Source of the DNA: JBBDWK01 sp040902885
GTDB lineage: Bacteria > Acidobacteriota > Terriglobia > Bryobacterales > Bryobacteraceae
Direction of reading: 5' to 3'
Length of the DNA stretch: 44,725 nucleotides
NCBI GenBank assembly: GCA_040902885.1
Contig: JBBDWK010000013.1
Span: forward strand, 1 to 44,725
Position 1 is the first letter of the stretch. Every line of letters begins with the position of its first letter. The notes below the pieces were generated by a model. That model ran no database searches and was not told the origin of the DNA. It was given only the letters and a program-made list of their open reading frames with translations. Of the stretch, positions 8,967 through 17,559 are shown one piece after another. The translations under genes and the position numbers were made by a program.

Positions 8967-9812
8967 CTACATGATCGCGCCGACCGACTCCTCCTTCTTG
9001 GGTTCTTCGGGCTGGCTGATCCTGCCCAGACCGACGTTGGTCTTGGCGCGCTCCAGCTTATAGCCGAGCCGCTGCAGGATGGGACGTACGATTTCTTCTT
9101 CCCCGCTTTCGTCGCAGCGCACGCCCACGCCCAGCGCCACCACGGTGTCGATCCGCGCCTCGACTTCGCGAACGATGCGAATGATCTCCTCGGTGCGGTC
9201 GACCGTGGTCTTGATCTCGAGAATCGCCGACATCACTTTCTCGTCGAGAATGTCCGCCTGCAATGTGCCCGTGGAGACGTCCGACATCAGCGAGGTGACC
9301 GGATTCTTCTTCTCGAAGCTGACGCCCGCCTTGGCGAGGGCCTGGGACATCTTCTGAATCTCGTGGAACCACACGCCCACGCCCGGCCGCCCGAACTCGA
9401 CCGTGAAGCCTACTTCGCCGACCTTGACGCGTCCGCTGACATCGTTGGTCTTGACCTCTTCGGTGCCGCGGCCCTGCACGCCGGTCGATTCGTGCGGCAC
9501 GCGCGGATCGGAGAAGGCGCGCCGGACCACGCGCGGCCACGCGAGCTCGTCGGGCTCGAAGGCCGCCGTGGGGCAGACATCGGGCTCGGGATCGAAGCGC
9601 AGGCGCATCATCTGAAACAGCTTGCGCATGCCGCGCACCAGCGTGGGGTTTAGATGTTCCTGGCTCATGCCGTTAAAGCAGGCATAGCATTCCACGCACT
9701 CGTTGCGGTCAATCGTGGCCCGCTTAATCACGGGATCGATGTAGATGGCCCCCATCGGACAGACGTAAGTGCAATTGCCGCATGCCACGCACTTACCGGC
9801 ATTGATCTTCAT
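8967..9812 (-). CDS. Dicluster [4Fe-4S] ferredoxin-like protein with C-terminal unknown domain
   Basis: 281 residues. The N-terminus carries CVACGNCTYVCPMGA (about 8-22), a full 4Fe-4S motif, then a second set CVECYACFNG with a distant DVCPTAA that can supply the fourth ligand, as in 2[4Fe-4S] ferredoxins with a long insert. Residues about 120-280 form a conserved-looking domain (GVGVWFHEIQKMSQAL, ILEIKTTVDRTEEIIRIV, VVALGVGVRC) that I cannot name; its pattern recalls small regulatory ACT-like folds but this is a guess. The ATG overlaps the transporter stop by four bases (ATGA), so it is translationally coupled to a carboxylate-type MFS transporter. Likely an electron carrier for an unknown substrate pathway. 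Confidence 0.8.
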   Translation of the reverse strand: MKINAGKCVACGNCTYVCPMGAIYIDPVIKRATIDRNECVECYACFNGMSQEHLNPTLVRGMRKLFQMMRLRFDPEPDVCPTAAFEPDELAWPRVVRRAFSDPRVPHESTGVQGRGTEEVKTNDVSGRVKVGEVGFTVEFGRPGVGVWFHEIQKMSQALAKAGVSFEKKNPVTSLMSDVSTGTLQADILDEKVMSAILEIKTTVDRTEEIIRIVREVEARIDTVVALGVGVRCDESGEEEIVRPILQRLGYKLERAKTNVGLGRISQPEEPKKEESVGAIM

Positions 9813-11095
9813 TGTGAACCTGCCTTCGCTTCCTTCTCCGAAAAGATTTTTCGAGTAGCGTCTATTTTAAAGAACAACGCAGCCGCAATGGCGCAAAGTA
9901 CGGAGGACAACAGGAACGGCGCCTCCCATCCGTAATAGCGCACCAGATACGCCAACAACGCGGGTGAGATCGCGCCTCCTATATTACCGCAGGTGTTCAT
10001 GACGGCGGAGACCGAGCCGGCATAGTCGCCGCCAATGTCGAGCGGAATGGCCCAGGATACGCCGACCGTCAGCTCCAGGCCGAAGACCGCGAGGCACGTG
10101 TACCAGACGCTGGCGAGCGAGTCCGCGGTGAGCGTCGCGGGCAGGATGGCGCAGCCGGCGATCACAAAGCCGCCGATGGCCACGCCCCGGCGCGCAATTT
10201 TCAGGTTGCCGCCGCGGTGCGCCCAGATATCGGAGATCCATCCACCAGCCAGATCGCCCAGCGTTCCGGCCAGCAGAGGCAGGCTCGCATAGAGGCCCAT
10301 CTCTTTCAGATTGAAGCCGCGATGGGCGTTCAGATACTTCGGAAACCAGTCCAGGTAGACCGAGATGCAATAGGCATAGCAGAAGTACATCAGCGAGACC
10401 GTCCACAGGGTGCGGCTGGACAGGATCATTCGCCAGGGAACGGAACTTGTGGTGCGCGAACGCGCGCCGCCCAGCGAGGAGTGGATGAGATCCAGCTCGG
10501 CCTTGTTGACGGAGCGGTGTTCGGCGGGCGTGTCGCGGTAGAACCAGTACCAGACGCCGGCCCAGGCCAGCCCGAGAAATCCAAAGGAGACGAAGGCCGC
10601 GCGCCACCCGTAGGCGGCGATCAGGTAGACGACCAGCGCCGGCGTGATCGCGGCTCCCAGGCGCGAACCGGCGTGAGTGACTCCCTGGGCGAAGCCGCGT
10701 TCGGCTGGAAGTATCCACCGGGAGAGCGAGCGCGTGGCGATCGGAAACGCGCCGGCCTCGCCCACGCCGAAGAAAAAGCGGAACAGCGCCATGGAGACGG
10801 CGCCCCAGGCCAGCGCGGTCGCCGACGTGAAGATCGACCACCAGATGACGATGAAGGTGAGCGCGCGGCGCGGCCCGATGCGGTCGCCGAGCCAGCCGCC
10901 GGGAATCTGGAACAGCGCATAGCCCCAGCGGAAAGAGCTCAAAATCCAGCCCATGGTGACGATGGAAAACCCGAACTCTTCCTGAATTACGGGAACCGCC
11001 GACGAGATCACCACGCGGTCCATGTAGGTGATCATATAGGCGGCCACGGTCAGCCAAAGGACCATGTGGCGAACGCGCGTGGGTCGTGGAACCAT
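9809..11095 (-). CDS. MFS transporter, anion:cation symporter (ACS) type
   Basis: 428 residues with about 12 membrane helices. The loop 2-3 motif GGWLGDRIGPRRAL and RFFFGVGEAGAFP are typical of the ACS subfamily, which imports organic acids such as hexuronates, glucarate, tartrate or phthalates with a cation. The first gene of a leftward run, 74 bases from the divergent zinc-ribbon gene, it overlaps the ferredoxin-like gene by four bases. That coupling suggests the transported acid is the substrate of the downstream redox proteins. The exact substrate cannot be read from sequence. Confidence 0.85.
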   Translation of the reverse strand: MVPRPTRVRHMVLWLTVAAYMITYMDRVVISSAVPVIQEEFGFSIVTMGWILSSFRWGYALFQIPGGWLGDRIGPRRALTFIVIWWSIFTSATALAWGAVSMALFRFFFGVGEAGAFPIATRSLSRWILPAERGFAQGVTHAGSRLGAAITPALVVYLIAAYGWRAAFVSFGFLGLAWAGVWYWFYRDTPAEHRSVNKAELDLIHSSLGGARSRTTSSVPWRMILSSRTLWTVSLMYFCYAYCISVYLDWFPKYLNAHRGFNLKEMGLYASLPLLAGTLGDLAGGWISDIWAHRGGNLKIARRGVAIGGFVIAGCAILPATLTADSLASVWYTCLAVFGLELTVGVSWAIPLDIGGDYAGSVSAVMNTCGNIGGAISPALLAYLVRYYGWEAPFLLSSVLCAIAAALFFKIDATRKIFSEKEAKAGSQ

Positions 11096-11169
11096 GAAGC
11101 GGGGCCGGAAGGCGATTCTCTTAAAACGGGCTGGCTCTTGTCAACCGCATATAATGAAAGCATAAAGCC

Positions 11170-11334
11170 GTGAAGGACTTCGATCCACATGCAGCCGCGC
11201 CGTCCGCCGGCACTCCTGAGATGGAAGAAGCGCTCCTGTACTGCCCCGTCTGCGACACGCGTCTCACTTCCCGGAGATGCAAACTCATCTGTGAGAAGTG
11301 CGGCTACTACATGAGTTGCGCCGACTACTATTAA
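11170..11334 (+). CDS. 54-residue CxxC zinc-ribbon protein
   Basis: A small gene of 54 codons from GTG 11170 to TAA 11334. The C-terminal half has CPVC (25-28), Cys37, CEKC (41-44) and Cys50, arranged as a treble-clef or zinc-ribbon with a final YYMSCADYY. The Cys pattern and the position only 4 bases before the DinB-fold gene argue that it is real. A -10-like TATAAT lies at 11150-11155, giving a very short leader; no good -35 is visible. Role unknown; such mini zinc ribbons are often protein- or nucleic-acid-binding. Confidence 0.7.
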   Translation: MKDFDPHAAAPSAGTPEMEEALLYCPVCDTRLTSRRCKLICEKCGYYMSCADYY

Positions 11335-11338
11335 TCCC

Positions 11339-11827
11339 ATGAGTCAGGATCTGGTGGAAGTACTCGAGCGGTTTCGCCGCGGAGCCGAGATATTGGCCGT
11401 CGTTTTGACAGGGCTTGGCCCGGAGGAGGCCGATTTCGTTCCCGACGGCGGCGGATGGAGCATCCGGCAGGTGATGGCGCACCTCGCCGACGCGGAAGTG
11501 GTCGGAGCTTATCGCTTCCGGCTTCTGGTAGCCGAGGACAATCCCCGGATCATGGCCTTCGATCAGGACGCCTGGGCGCGCAATCTCGACTACGCCCGGC
11601 GTAAACCCGCTCAGTCGTTGGATAGCTTCCGCCGAGCCCGCGCGGAGAACTACGAGTTGCTCAAGGACCTGGCTCCCGCGGCATGGGACCGGGCCGGCAT
11701 ACACAGCGAACTCGGCGCGGTCACCGTTCGCGGGCTGCTCGAAACTTATGCCGATCACGCGGTGGGGCACGCCCGCCAATTGCAGCGCCTCCGCGACGAA
11801 TATAAGAAAGCCAAGGGTAAGAAATAG
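11339..11827 (+). CDS. DinB-superfamily protein (putative metal-dependent thiol transferase fold)
   Basis: 162 residues matching the DinB/YfiT four-helix bundle. The three metal-binding histidines are visible: His48 (AHLADAE), His140 and His144 (DHAVGHARQL). Members bind Zn or Ni; several use bacillithiol or mycothiol, but most are uncharacterised. It starts 4 bases after the zinc-ribbon gene and ends 1 base before the peptidase gene, so the three are likely co-transcribed. Family call is firm; substrate is unknown. Confidence 0.85.
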   Translation: MSQDLVEVLERFRRGAEILAVVLTGLGPEEADFVPDGGGWSIRQVMAHLADAEVVGAYRFRLLVAEDNPRIMAFDQDAWARNLDYARRKPAQSLDSFRRARAENYELLKDLAPAAWDRAGIHSELGAVTVRGLLETYADHAVGHARQLQRLRDEYKKAKGKK

Positions 11828-11828
11828 G

Positions 11829-13418
11829 ATGCTTCGGATTGGAAGCCTCGCACTTGCCGGGGCGCTCGCCGTTCAAGCCGCCATCGCCGGCGACCTCGCC
11901 TCGGAAGCGCACCGCTGGTGGGCGCACGTCGCATATCTGGCGGACGATAAGCTCGAAGGCCGCAATGCGGGCAGCCCGGGCCACCGGAAGGCCGCCGAGT
12001 ATGTTGCCGGCGAATTCCAGCGGCTGGGCCTCAGGCCGGCCGGCGCTTCCGGGTACCTGCAGCCCGTGCGGCTGGAATCGCGGCGTCTGATTCCGGAAAA
12101 GTCCAGCCTGGCGTTGGTGCGCAACGGCGCTTCCGAAACGCTCAAGCTCGGCGGGGATGCGATCATCGGCACACGCATCGCCGCTTCGGGAAAAGTAGCG
12201 GCGCCGCTCGTGTTCGTAGGCTACGGCCTCACCGTTCCGGAGAACAACCACGACGACTTGAAGGGTCTCGACCTGAAAGGCAAGGTAGCCGTCTACCTGA
12301 ACGGCGGCCCATCTTCTATTCCGGGAGCGCTGCGCGCGCACTATTCGAGCGCTCTCGAACGCGGAAAATCCTTGCGGGCGGCCGGCGCCGTCGGCGCGAT
12401 TGCATTTTCGAATCCCAAGCATATGGACCTGCCATGGGAGCGCTCAGCGCTCGCTTCCGTGCTGCCTTCCATGGGTCTGACGGACCCCGCGCTCGCCGAT
12501 CCGCAGGGTCTGAAACTTTCGGTCAGCTTCAATCCCTCCGCGCTCGACAAGCTATTCGCCGGTTCGGGGCACACGGCCGCCGAAATTCTGGCGCTCGCGG
12601 ACGCCGATCGGCCGCTGCCGCGCTTCCCGCTTCCGGCTTCGATTCGGGCCAATGTGGTTGTGGAGCGTCTGCCGGTGGTGTCGGAGAACGTGGCGGGAAT
12701 TCTGGAAGGTTCCGATGCGAAGTTAAAGGGCGAGTACGTCGTGCTTTCCGCGCATCTCGATCACCTGGGAGTGGGCAGGCCTATCGGAGGGGACAGCGTA
12801 TACAACGGCGCCATGGACAATGCATCCGGAATCGCCACGCTGCTGGAGATCGCCGAACACATCCGTGCGGCGGGAAAAGCGCCCAAACGCTCGCTGCTGC
12901 TTGTGGCCGTCACCGCTGAAGAGAAGGGGCTGTTAGGCTCGCGCTACTTCGCCGCGCATCCCGGCATGGACCGGAAAGCCATGGTGGCCAACCTGAATTT
13001 CGATATGTTCCTGCCGCTGTTCCCGCTGCGAACTCTCACCGTTTTCGGCTTGGAAGAATCCACTTTGGGAGACGCCGTGCGGCTGATTGCGAAGGCGCAC
13101 GAGGTCGCGATTCAGAGCGACCCCGAGCCGGAGCGGAACCGTTTCATCCGCAGCGATCAGTACAGCTTCATCCGTAGCGGAGTTCCCGCGCTGGCCTTCA
13201 AGGTCGGATACGAGACAGGAACGGCCGAGGAGAAGATTGCGAAGGAATGGCTGTCGAAGCGATATCACGCTCCATCGGACGATTTGCGGCAGCCCGTCGA
13301 CCTTCCCGCCGCCGCGGCTTTCAACCGCATGATGGCCGCCATCACGGCCGCCGTTGCCGATGGAGCGGAGCGGCCTTCCTGGAAACCCGAAAGTTTCTTC
13401 CGGCGGTTCAGTGAATAA
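11829..13418 (+). CDS. Secreted M28-family zinc aminopeptidase
   Basis: 529 residues from ATG 11829, chosen because it follows the previous stop directly and begins a clear signal peptide (LALAGALAVQAAIA). After a helical segment comes a PA-like insertion (about 95-240) and then the M28 catalytic domain. Zinc ligands and catalytic acids are seen in SAHLDHLG, GAMDNASG, TAEEKGLLGS and NFDM, with a late His in KRYHAPSDD. It removes N-terminal residues from peptides outside the cytoplasm. Family length and order are normal. Confidence 0.9.
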   Translation: MLRIGSLALAGALAVQAAIAGDLASEAHRWWAHVAYLADDKLEGRNAGSPGHRKAAEYVAGEFQRLGLRPAGASGYLQPVRLESRRLIPEKSSLALVRNGASETLKLGGDAIIGTRIAASGKVAAPLVFVGYGLTVPENNHDDLKGLDLKGKVAVYLNGGPSSIPGALRAHYSSALERGKSLRAAGAVGAIAFSNPKHMDLPWERSALASVLPSMGLTDPALADPQGLKLSVSFNPSALDKLFAGSGHTAAEILALADADRPLPRFPLPASIRANVVVERLPVVSENVAGILEGSDAKLKGEYVVLSAHLDHLGVGRPIGGDSVYNGAMDNASGIATLLEIAEHIRAAGKAPKRSLLLVAVTAEEKGLLGSRYFAAHPGMDRKAMVANLNFDMFLPLFPLRTLTVFGLEESTLGDAVRLIAKAHEVAIQSDPEPERNRFIRSDQYSFIRSGVPALAFKVGYETGTAEEKIAKEWLSKRYHAPSDDLRQPVDLPAAAAFNRMMAAITAAVADGAERPSWKPESFFRRFSE

Positions 13419-13425
13419 ACGCTCC

Positions 13426-13455
13426 TTTACTTCCGTGCAGGAAACCGGGTAAGAT
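13426..13455 (+). promoter_or_regulatory. Possible promoter for receiver-like gene
   Basis: TTTACT (13426-13431) and TAAGAT (13450-13455) are separated by 18 bases and lie 28 bases before ATG 13484. Matches to the sigma-70 consensus are moderate; seen by eye only. Confidence 0.3.
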
Positions 13456-13483
13456 CGTATTTCCTTCCTAATATTCTTTCGAC

Positions 13484-13864
13484 ATGCAAAAGCAGGAAAG
13501 CAAGAAGGTCCTTGCCGTAGTCAGCGATCTGCTGTTCTCGGTGAAGATAGCGGAGGCAGCCAAACGCGCCGGACTTTCGGTGGAGTTCGTGAAAGTCGGG
13601 GGGGAGGTTCTGGAGAAGGCCGGGGAGAAACCTCTGCTGATCATCTTCGACCTCAACTTCGATGCCGTCGATCCGTTGAATGTCATCATGCAATTGAAGG
13701 CCGATCCGGATCTGAAGCAGATCAATTTGATCGGTTATTTATCGCATGTGCAGGGCGAGCTCAAGCAGAAAGCGCACGAAACCGGGTGCGACATGGTGCT
13801 GGCGCGCTCGGCATTTTCGCAGAATCTGCCGCAGATTCTGAAGCGCCATTCCGGGTCTCTCTAA
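13484..13864 (+). CDS. Stand-alone receiver-like (CheY-fold) protein with divergent active site
   Basis: 126 residues with the alternating strand/helix pattern of a response-regulator receiver. The phospho-acceptor position appears conserved (IIFDLN, about Asp56), but the acidic pair is reduced to SD (VVSDLL), and the conserved Lys-Pro is replaced by Arg-Ser (LARSAF). It may therefore be a pseudo-receiver that signals without canonical phosphorylation. No output domain and no neighbouring kinase. Confidence 0.7.
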   Translation: MQKQESKKVLAVVSDLLFSVKIAEAAKRAGLSVEFVKVGGEVLEKAGEKPLLIIFDLNFDAVDPLNVIMQLKADPDLKQINLIGYLSHVQGELKQKAHETGCDMVLARSAFSQNLPQILKRHSGSL

Positions 13865-13867
13865 CGC

Positions 13868-14902
13868 TTAGAATCCGCTCGGCTCGATCCAGAAGCTCTC
13901 ACGCCACTCCTCGCCCGGCGCGATGCTCTGCAGGTCGCGGTAGACGCCGGCGTGCGCGAGATTGAAGGCATTGGTAATGGCCGACATGGGCTCGAAACAG
14001 ATGAAGTTCCGGCCCCTGGGAGCGTAAACCACGGCAACCGTGTACTTCGGTCCGTAGATCACCGAAACCTTCTGGTTTTTCCCGGTGACCGAAAACTCGG
14101 CCTTCCCATCCCGATTCCTTACCAAGCCGCTGAATACGTCGTCCAGTTGAGTCCCGTTCAAGGAGACGGGACTGCTGAAAGGCATGGCCTTGCGTTCGCC
14201 GGTCGGAATCAGGAGCTTCGAAAGCGTGAGGTGTTCGCGCGCGGCAAGCTGCACCTTCCATTCGTCGCGAGGCGCGTCGTGCACCTGGAAATAGGGATGG
14301 TAGCCGACGCCTACGGGCATGGCTTCCGTCGCATGATTGCGGATCAGCGTCTCCACTTCCAGCACTCCCCCGGTCAGCCGGTACGTCATCTCCAGGGTGT
14401 GCGCGAAGGGAAACTGGGCCATCAGCTCCGGGTAGCGAAAGAACTCGAGCCGGCTGGTGACGCTTGCTGCTTTTTCGTCCGACTTCAAATCCACAACCTT
14501 CCAATACGGAGAGAAGGCGAGCAGCCCGTGAATGGGATTCTTATTGCCGTCGCGGCGCACATTGCCCAGCGCCGGATTCAGCGCGAAGCGCTTTCCGTTA
14601 GCGAAAAAGGCGTCCTGATCCAGCCGGTTGGCCCATGGCGCCAGAAAAGGATTTCCGCTCAGCGCCGGCTTGGCCTTCAACTCCGCCGGGCTGTCGAAAG
14701 GAGTCCAGAAGACGTTCTTGCCATTCACCGACATCTCGTAAGCGATGTTGCCCACGCTGGCCGCGATGGAGACCCTGGTGTCACGAGCGCCGTCCGTCAG
14801 TACGACGATCTCGACGCCCTCGCGCTGAGCCCTCGCGGCGCTGTAGTTGGCGGCCTCTGTCATGATGGGCACGAACAAAAGAGCGGCTGTAAGTACTCTC
14901 AT
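13868..14902 (-). CDS. Exported aldose 1-epimerase-family protein
   Basis: 344 residues from ATG 14902 (MRVLTAALLFVP), which opens a signal peptide ending near MTEA. The rest is a galactose-mutarotase-like beta-sandwich: GNPFLAPWANRLD, NPIHGLL, VGYHPYF with the catalytic His, and a late FICFEPMSA. Aldose epimerases interconvert sugar anomers; here it would act in the periplasm. The ATG overlaps the stop of the upstream gene by four bases. The longer open frame upstream of ATG 14902 is not used because it runs through that gene in another frame. Confidence 0.87.
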   Translation of the reverse strand: MRVLTAALLFVPIMTEAANYSAARAQREGVEIVVLTDGARDTRVSIAASVGNIAYEMSVNGKNVFWTPFDSPAELKAKPALSGNPFLAPWANRLDQDAFFANGKRFALNPALGNVRRDGNKNPIHGLLAFSPYWKVVDLKSDEKAASVTSRLEFFRYPELMAQFPFAHTLEMTYRLTGGVLEVETLIRNHATEAMPVGVGYHPYFQVHDAPRDEWKVQLAAREHLTLSKLLIPTGERKAMPFSSPVSLNGTQLDDVFSGLVRNRDGKAEFSVTGKNQKVSVIYGPKYTVAVVYAPRGRNFICFEPMSAITNAFNLAHAGVYRDLQSIAPGEEWRESFWIEPSGF

Positions 14903-15324
14903 TCCTTTTCCGGCTCGCGCAGATCGAGTTCCGTGTCCTCCTGGCAACACCAGCATAGTCCGGGCGTATAGGTGCGAATGGAGCAGATGTCGCACCAATA
15001 AGTGACCATGAGCCTCTTGCCATCCTTGTGGACGAACACGGCTTTCGTATGGATGGGGGCCACCGCGAACAGCTCCGGCGACTTGAATTCGCCGTGCGCT
15101 TCCAGATCCGCGCCCGCGAGGCGCGGGTCCTTCAGCACTCCCACGGTTGGCCCATCGCCATCCATGGAAATGAGCTTTCCCGGAGCGATCTCCAAAGCCG
15201 GAGGCTTCCCCTCGCGCTGAATCAGTTTGCCGCGGATGACGGCTTTCGGCTCGTCCGCGAATGAAATGACAGAAGGCAGGAACACCACCGGCAGCGCTGC
15301 CGCGAGAAAGCGGAAGATTCCCAT
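14899..15324 (-). CDS. Exported Cys-rich small protein of unknown function
   Basis: 141 residues from ATG 15324 with a signal peptide (FLAAALPVVFLPSVISFADE). The mature part is short beta-like segments, and the C-terminus has a dense Cys set, CDIC then CWCC (about residues 115-130), consistent with metal binding or disulfides in the periplasm. Coupled by ATGA overlap to the aldose epimerase that follows. No family recognised; possibly an accessory to the epimerase or a metal-binding protein. Confidence 0.65.
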   Translation of the reverse strand: MGIFRFLAAALPVVFLPSVISFADEPKAVIRGKLIQREGKPPALEIAPGKLISMDGDGPTVGVLKDPRLAGADLEAHGEFKSPELFAVAPIHTKAVFVHKDGKRLMVTYWCDICSIRTYTPGLCWCCQEDTELDLREPEKE

Positions 15325-15333
15325 GCCTTTCCA

Positions 15334-15363
15334 TTGTAACGTGCGTCCTCCGGGGTGTATGAT
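15334..15363 (+). promoter_or_regulatory. Promoter of the GMC gene giving a near-leaderless mRNA
   Basis: TTGTAA (15334-15339) and TATGAT (15358-15363) with an 18-base spacer lie just before ATG 15373. Transcription would begin about 3 bases before the start codon, so the mRNA would be leaderless or nearly so; indeed no ribosome-binding site is present. Confidence 0.4.
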
Positions 15364-15372
15364 CCGCAATGA

Positions 15373-16935
15373 ATGAAGCGGAAGATCTACGATGTGTGCG
15401 TGGTGGGCTCCGGTGCGGCGGGCGGCACTTTGGCCGCGCACCTGGCCCGGCGCGGCGTTGACGTCGCCGTCGTGGAAGGCGGGCCGAAGGTGAATACGCG
15501 CACCGACTTCAATACCCACGCCATGCCGTTTGAATTTCCTAACCGGCACATTCCCACCATGAAGCCGGGTAAGCAGGGGTTCGACTCCGAGCGCAGCCGC
15601 GGCGTCGGCGGGAAGACCATGCTGTGGAACGCCGTCGCGTGGCGCTTCAGCCAGCGGGATTTCAAAGGCCGCTCGATGGAAGGCGCGGGCGAGGACTGGC
15701 CCATCGACTATGCAGACCTCGCGCCCTGGTACGAGCGTGTCGAGCGGGAAGTGGGCGTCTGCGGCAGCCGCGACGGCCTCGAAGACCTGCCGGACGGGGT
15801 CTTCCTGCCTCCCGTGCCCATGAAATGCAGCGATGCGATCGTGAAGCGCGGCGCGGAGAAACTGGGCGTTCGCGTGATCCACGTGCGCAAGGCCACTCGC
15901 ACCGTTCCTTCGCCTACCCGGCCGGCCTGCCACTTCTGCGGCAACTGCATGGCGGGTTGCGACGTGGTGGCCAAATACAACTCTGCCGACGTGCATCTCG
16001 CGCCCGCGCTGCGCACGGGGCATCTCGGCATCTTTCACGACTCCATCGTGCGCGAAGTGATGGTCTCGGGCGAGAACCGCGCTACGGGTGTGCGGTTTCT
16101 CAACCGGGTGACGCGCACCGAAGACGAGTTGCACGCCCGCGTAGTTGTGCTGGCCTGCGCCTGCGTGCAAAGCGTGGCGCTGCTGCTCATGTCGAAGTCG
16201 CGGCTCTATCCGGACGGGCTTGCGAATTCGAGCGGCGTTCTCGGCCGCCACTTCATCCCCCATTTCACAGGCGGCGTGCAGTGTTTCCTGGAAGAGTTGA
16301 TAGGAAAACCCTCCGTGAACGACGAGGGATTTCTCGACCACGCCTACGTCCCGTCCTTCATGCACACGCGCCAACGCGATTACGCACGCAGTTTCGGAAT
16401 TCAGTTCAACTATCAGAACCGGCGCGCGGTGGGCTGGGCGCGATCGTTGCCCGGTTTCGGCGCGGCCTACAAACAGTCCGTGAAGGACCGCTATCCGGCC
16501 TTTCTCACGTTTTCGCCCTACGGCGAGATGCTGCCCAACCCGCAAAGTTTCATCGACCTGGACTACGAGAAAAAAGACCAGTATGGCCTGCCCATGGCGA
16601 GGCGGCACGTGCTGTGGGGCGACAACGACAGGAAGATCTTTCAGGATATGCAGCGCTGGTCCGTGAAGATTCTGAAGTCGGCTGGAGCGGAGATTCTATC
16701 GGTCTCCGAAGAGCCGCGCACGAACCATGAGCTGGGCGGCTGCCGCATGGGAGAGGATGCGCGCGGGTCGGTCGTCGATGCGAATTGCCGCGCGCACGAC
16801 GTTCCCAATCTTTATGTGGTGGACGGCAGCGTCTTTCCGTCGGCATCCGAGAAGAATCCCACGCACACCATCATGGCGCTGGCCGCGCGCGTTGCGGATC
16901 ATATCGCCGGACGGGGACGAAAAGGAGACGTGTGA
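15373..16935 (+). CDS. GMC-family FAD oxidoreductase (gluconate/2-keto-type dehydrogenase large subunit)
   Basis: 520 residues. N-terminal FAD-binding motif VVGSGAAGGTLAAHLARRG, then a cysteine group CHFCGNCMAGC (about 180) typical of membrane-linked gluconate and related dehydrogenases, and the C-terminal HELGGCRMG and NPTHTIMALA with the active His. It oxidises a sugar or polyol and passes electrons on. The stop TGA shares one base with the ATG of a subunit-3-like gene. The cytochrome c subunit that often follows is absent here, so electrons may leave by another route. Exact sugar unknown. Confidence 0.88.
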   Translation: MKRKIYDVCVVGSGAAGGTLAAHLARRGVDVAVVEGGPKVNTRTDFNTHAMPFEFPNRHIPTMKPGKQGFDSERSRGVGGKTMLWNAVAWRFSQRDFKGRSMEGAGEDWPIDYADLAPWYERVEREVGVCGSRDGLEDLPDGVFLPPVPMKCSDAIVKRGAEKLGVRVIHVRKATRTVPSPTRPACHFCGNCMAGCDVVAKYNSADVHLAPALRTGHLGIFHDSIVREVMVSGENRATGVRFLNRVTRTEDELHARVVVLACACVQSVALLLMSKSRLYPDGLANSSGVLGRHFIPHFTGGVQCFLEELIGKPSVNDEGFLDHAYVPSFMHTRQRDYARSFGIQFNYQNRRAVGWARSLPGFGAAYKQSVKDRYPAFLTFSPYGEMLPNPQSFIDLDYEKKDQYGLPMARRHVLWGDNDRKIFQDMQRWSVKILKSAGAEILSVSEEPRTNHELGGCRMGEDARGSVVDANCRAHDVPNLYVVDGSVFPSASEKNPTHTIMALAARVADHIAGRGRKGDV

Positions 16936-17471
16936 TGGAATCCCGGAGAGAGACACTGAAGATCATCGGCGCGATCGGAACCACATGCGCGTTTCCGTTC
17001 TCCGCCGGCGAGCTTTACGGCCAGCACGTTCACGCCCCCGGCACGGAAGCCGCGTACCAACCGCGCTTCTTCTCCGAACGTGAAATGGCTCTCATCTCGC
17101 GCCTGGCGGGTCTGATCATCCCGCGCACGGATACTCCGGGCGCGATTGAAGCCGGGGTTCCCGCATACATCGACTACGTGGTGGAACGGAACCCGGAGCA
17201 CCAGGCGATTTACCGGGAAGGCCTGCAGTGGCTGGAAGAACGGAAATTCCTCGACCGCGGAGAGGCCGAACAGATTGCGCTGCTCACTCCCTTGAGCAGT
17301 GCAGTGGACCTTGGCGCAGTCACATCGCTCCCGGAGAAATTCTTCCTTGCCGTGAAGAGCATGACGGCCGACGGGTATTTCACATCCAGAGCCGGGCTTG
17401 TGGACGAACTCGGGTACCGAGGAAATACGGTCCTCGAGAAGTTCCCGGAGTGCTCGATTCCGGAACACTGA
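16935..17471 (+). CDS. Gluconate 2-dehydrogenase subunit 3-like Tat protein
   Basis: 178 residues from ATG 16935, sharing one base with the GMC stop (TGATG). The start SRRETLK followed by a hydrophobic stretch is a twin-arginine export signal, which would carry the folded GMC partner out as a complex. The body contains the subunit-3 pattern LISRLAGLIIPRTDTPGA and GVPAYIDYVVERNP. It has no cofactor motif of its own and is usually needed for complex stability and export. Confidence 0.85.
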   Translation: MESRRETLKIIGAIGTTCAFPFSAGELYGQHVHAPGTEAAYQPRFFSEREMALISRLAGLIIPRTDTPGAIEAGVPAYIDYVVERNPEHQAIYREGLQWLEERKFLDRGEAEQIALLTPLSSAVDLGAVTSLPEKFFLAVKSMTADGYFTSRAGLVDELGYRGNTVLEKFPECSIPEH

Positions 17472-17559
17472 GACGCGCGCCGCGGCCCTGGATGCATGTC
17501 AGGCCGCGACGCATTGAAAGTGTGCCGCTTACCGCTGGGGAGCGTTTGCCGCCCCGGCG

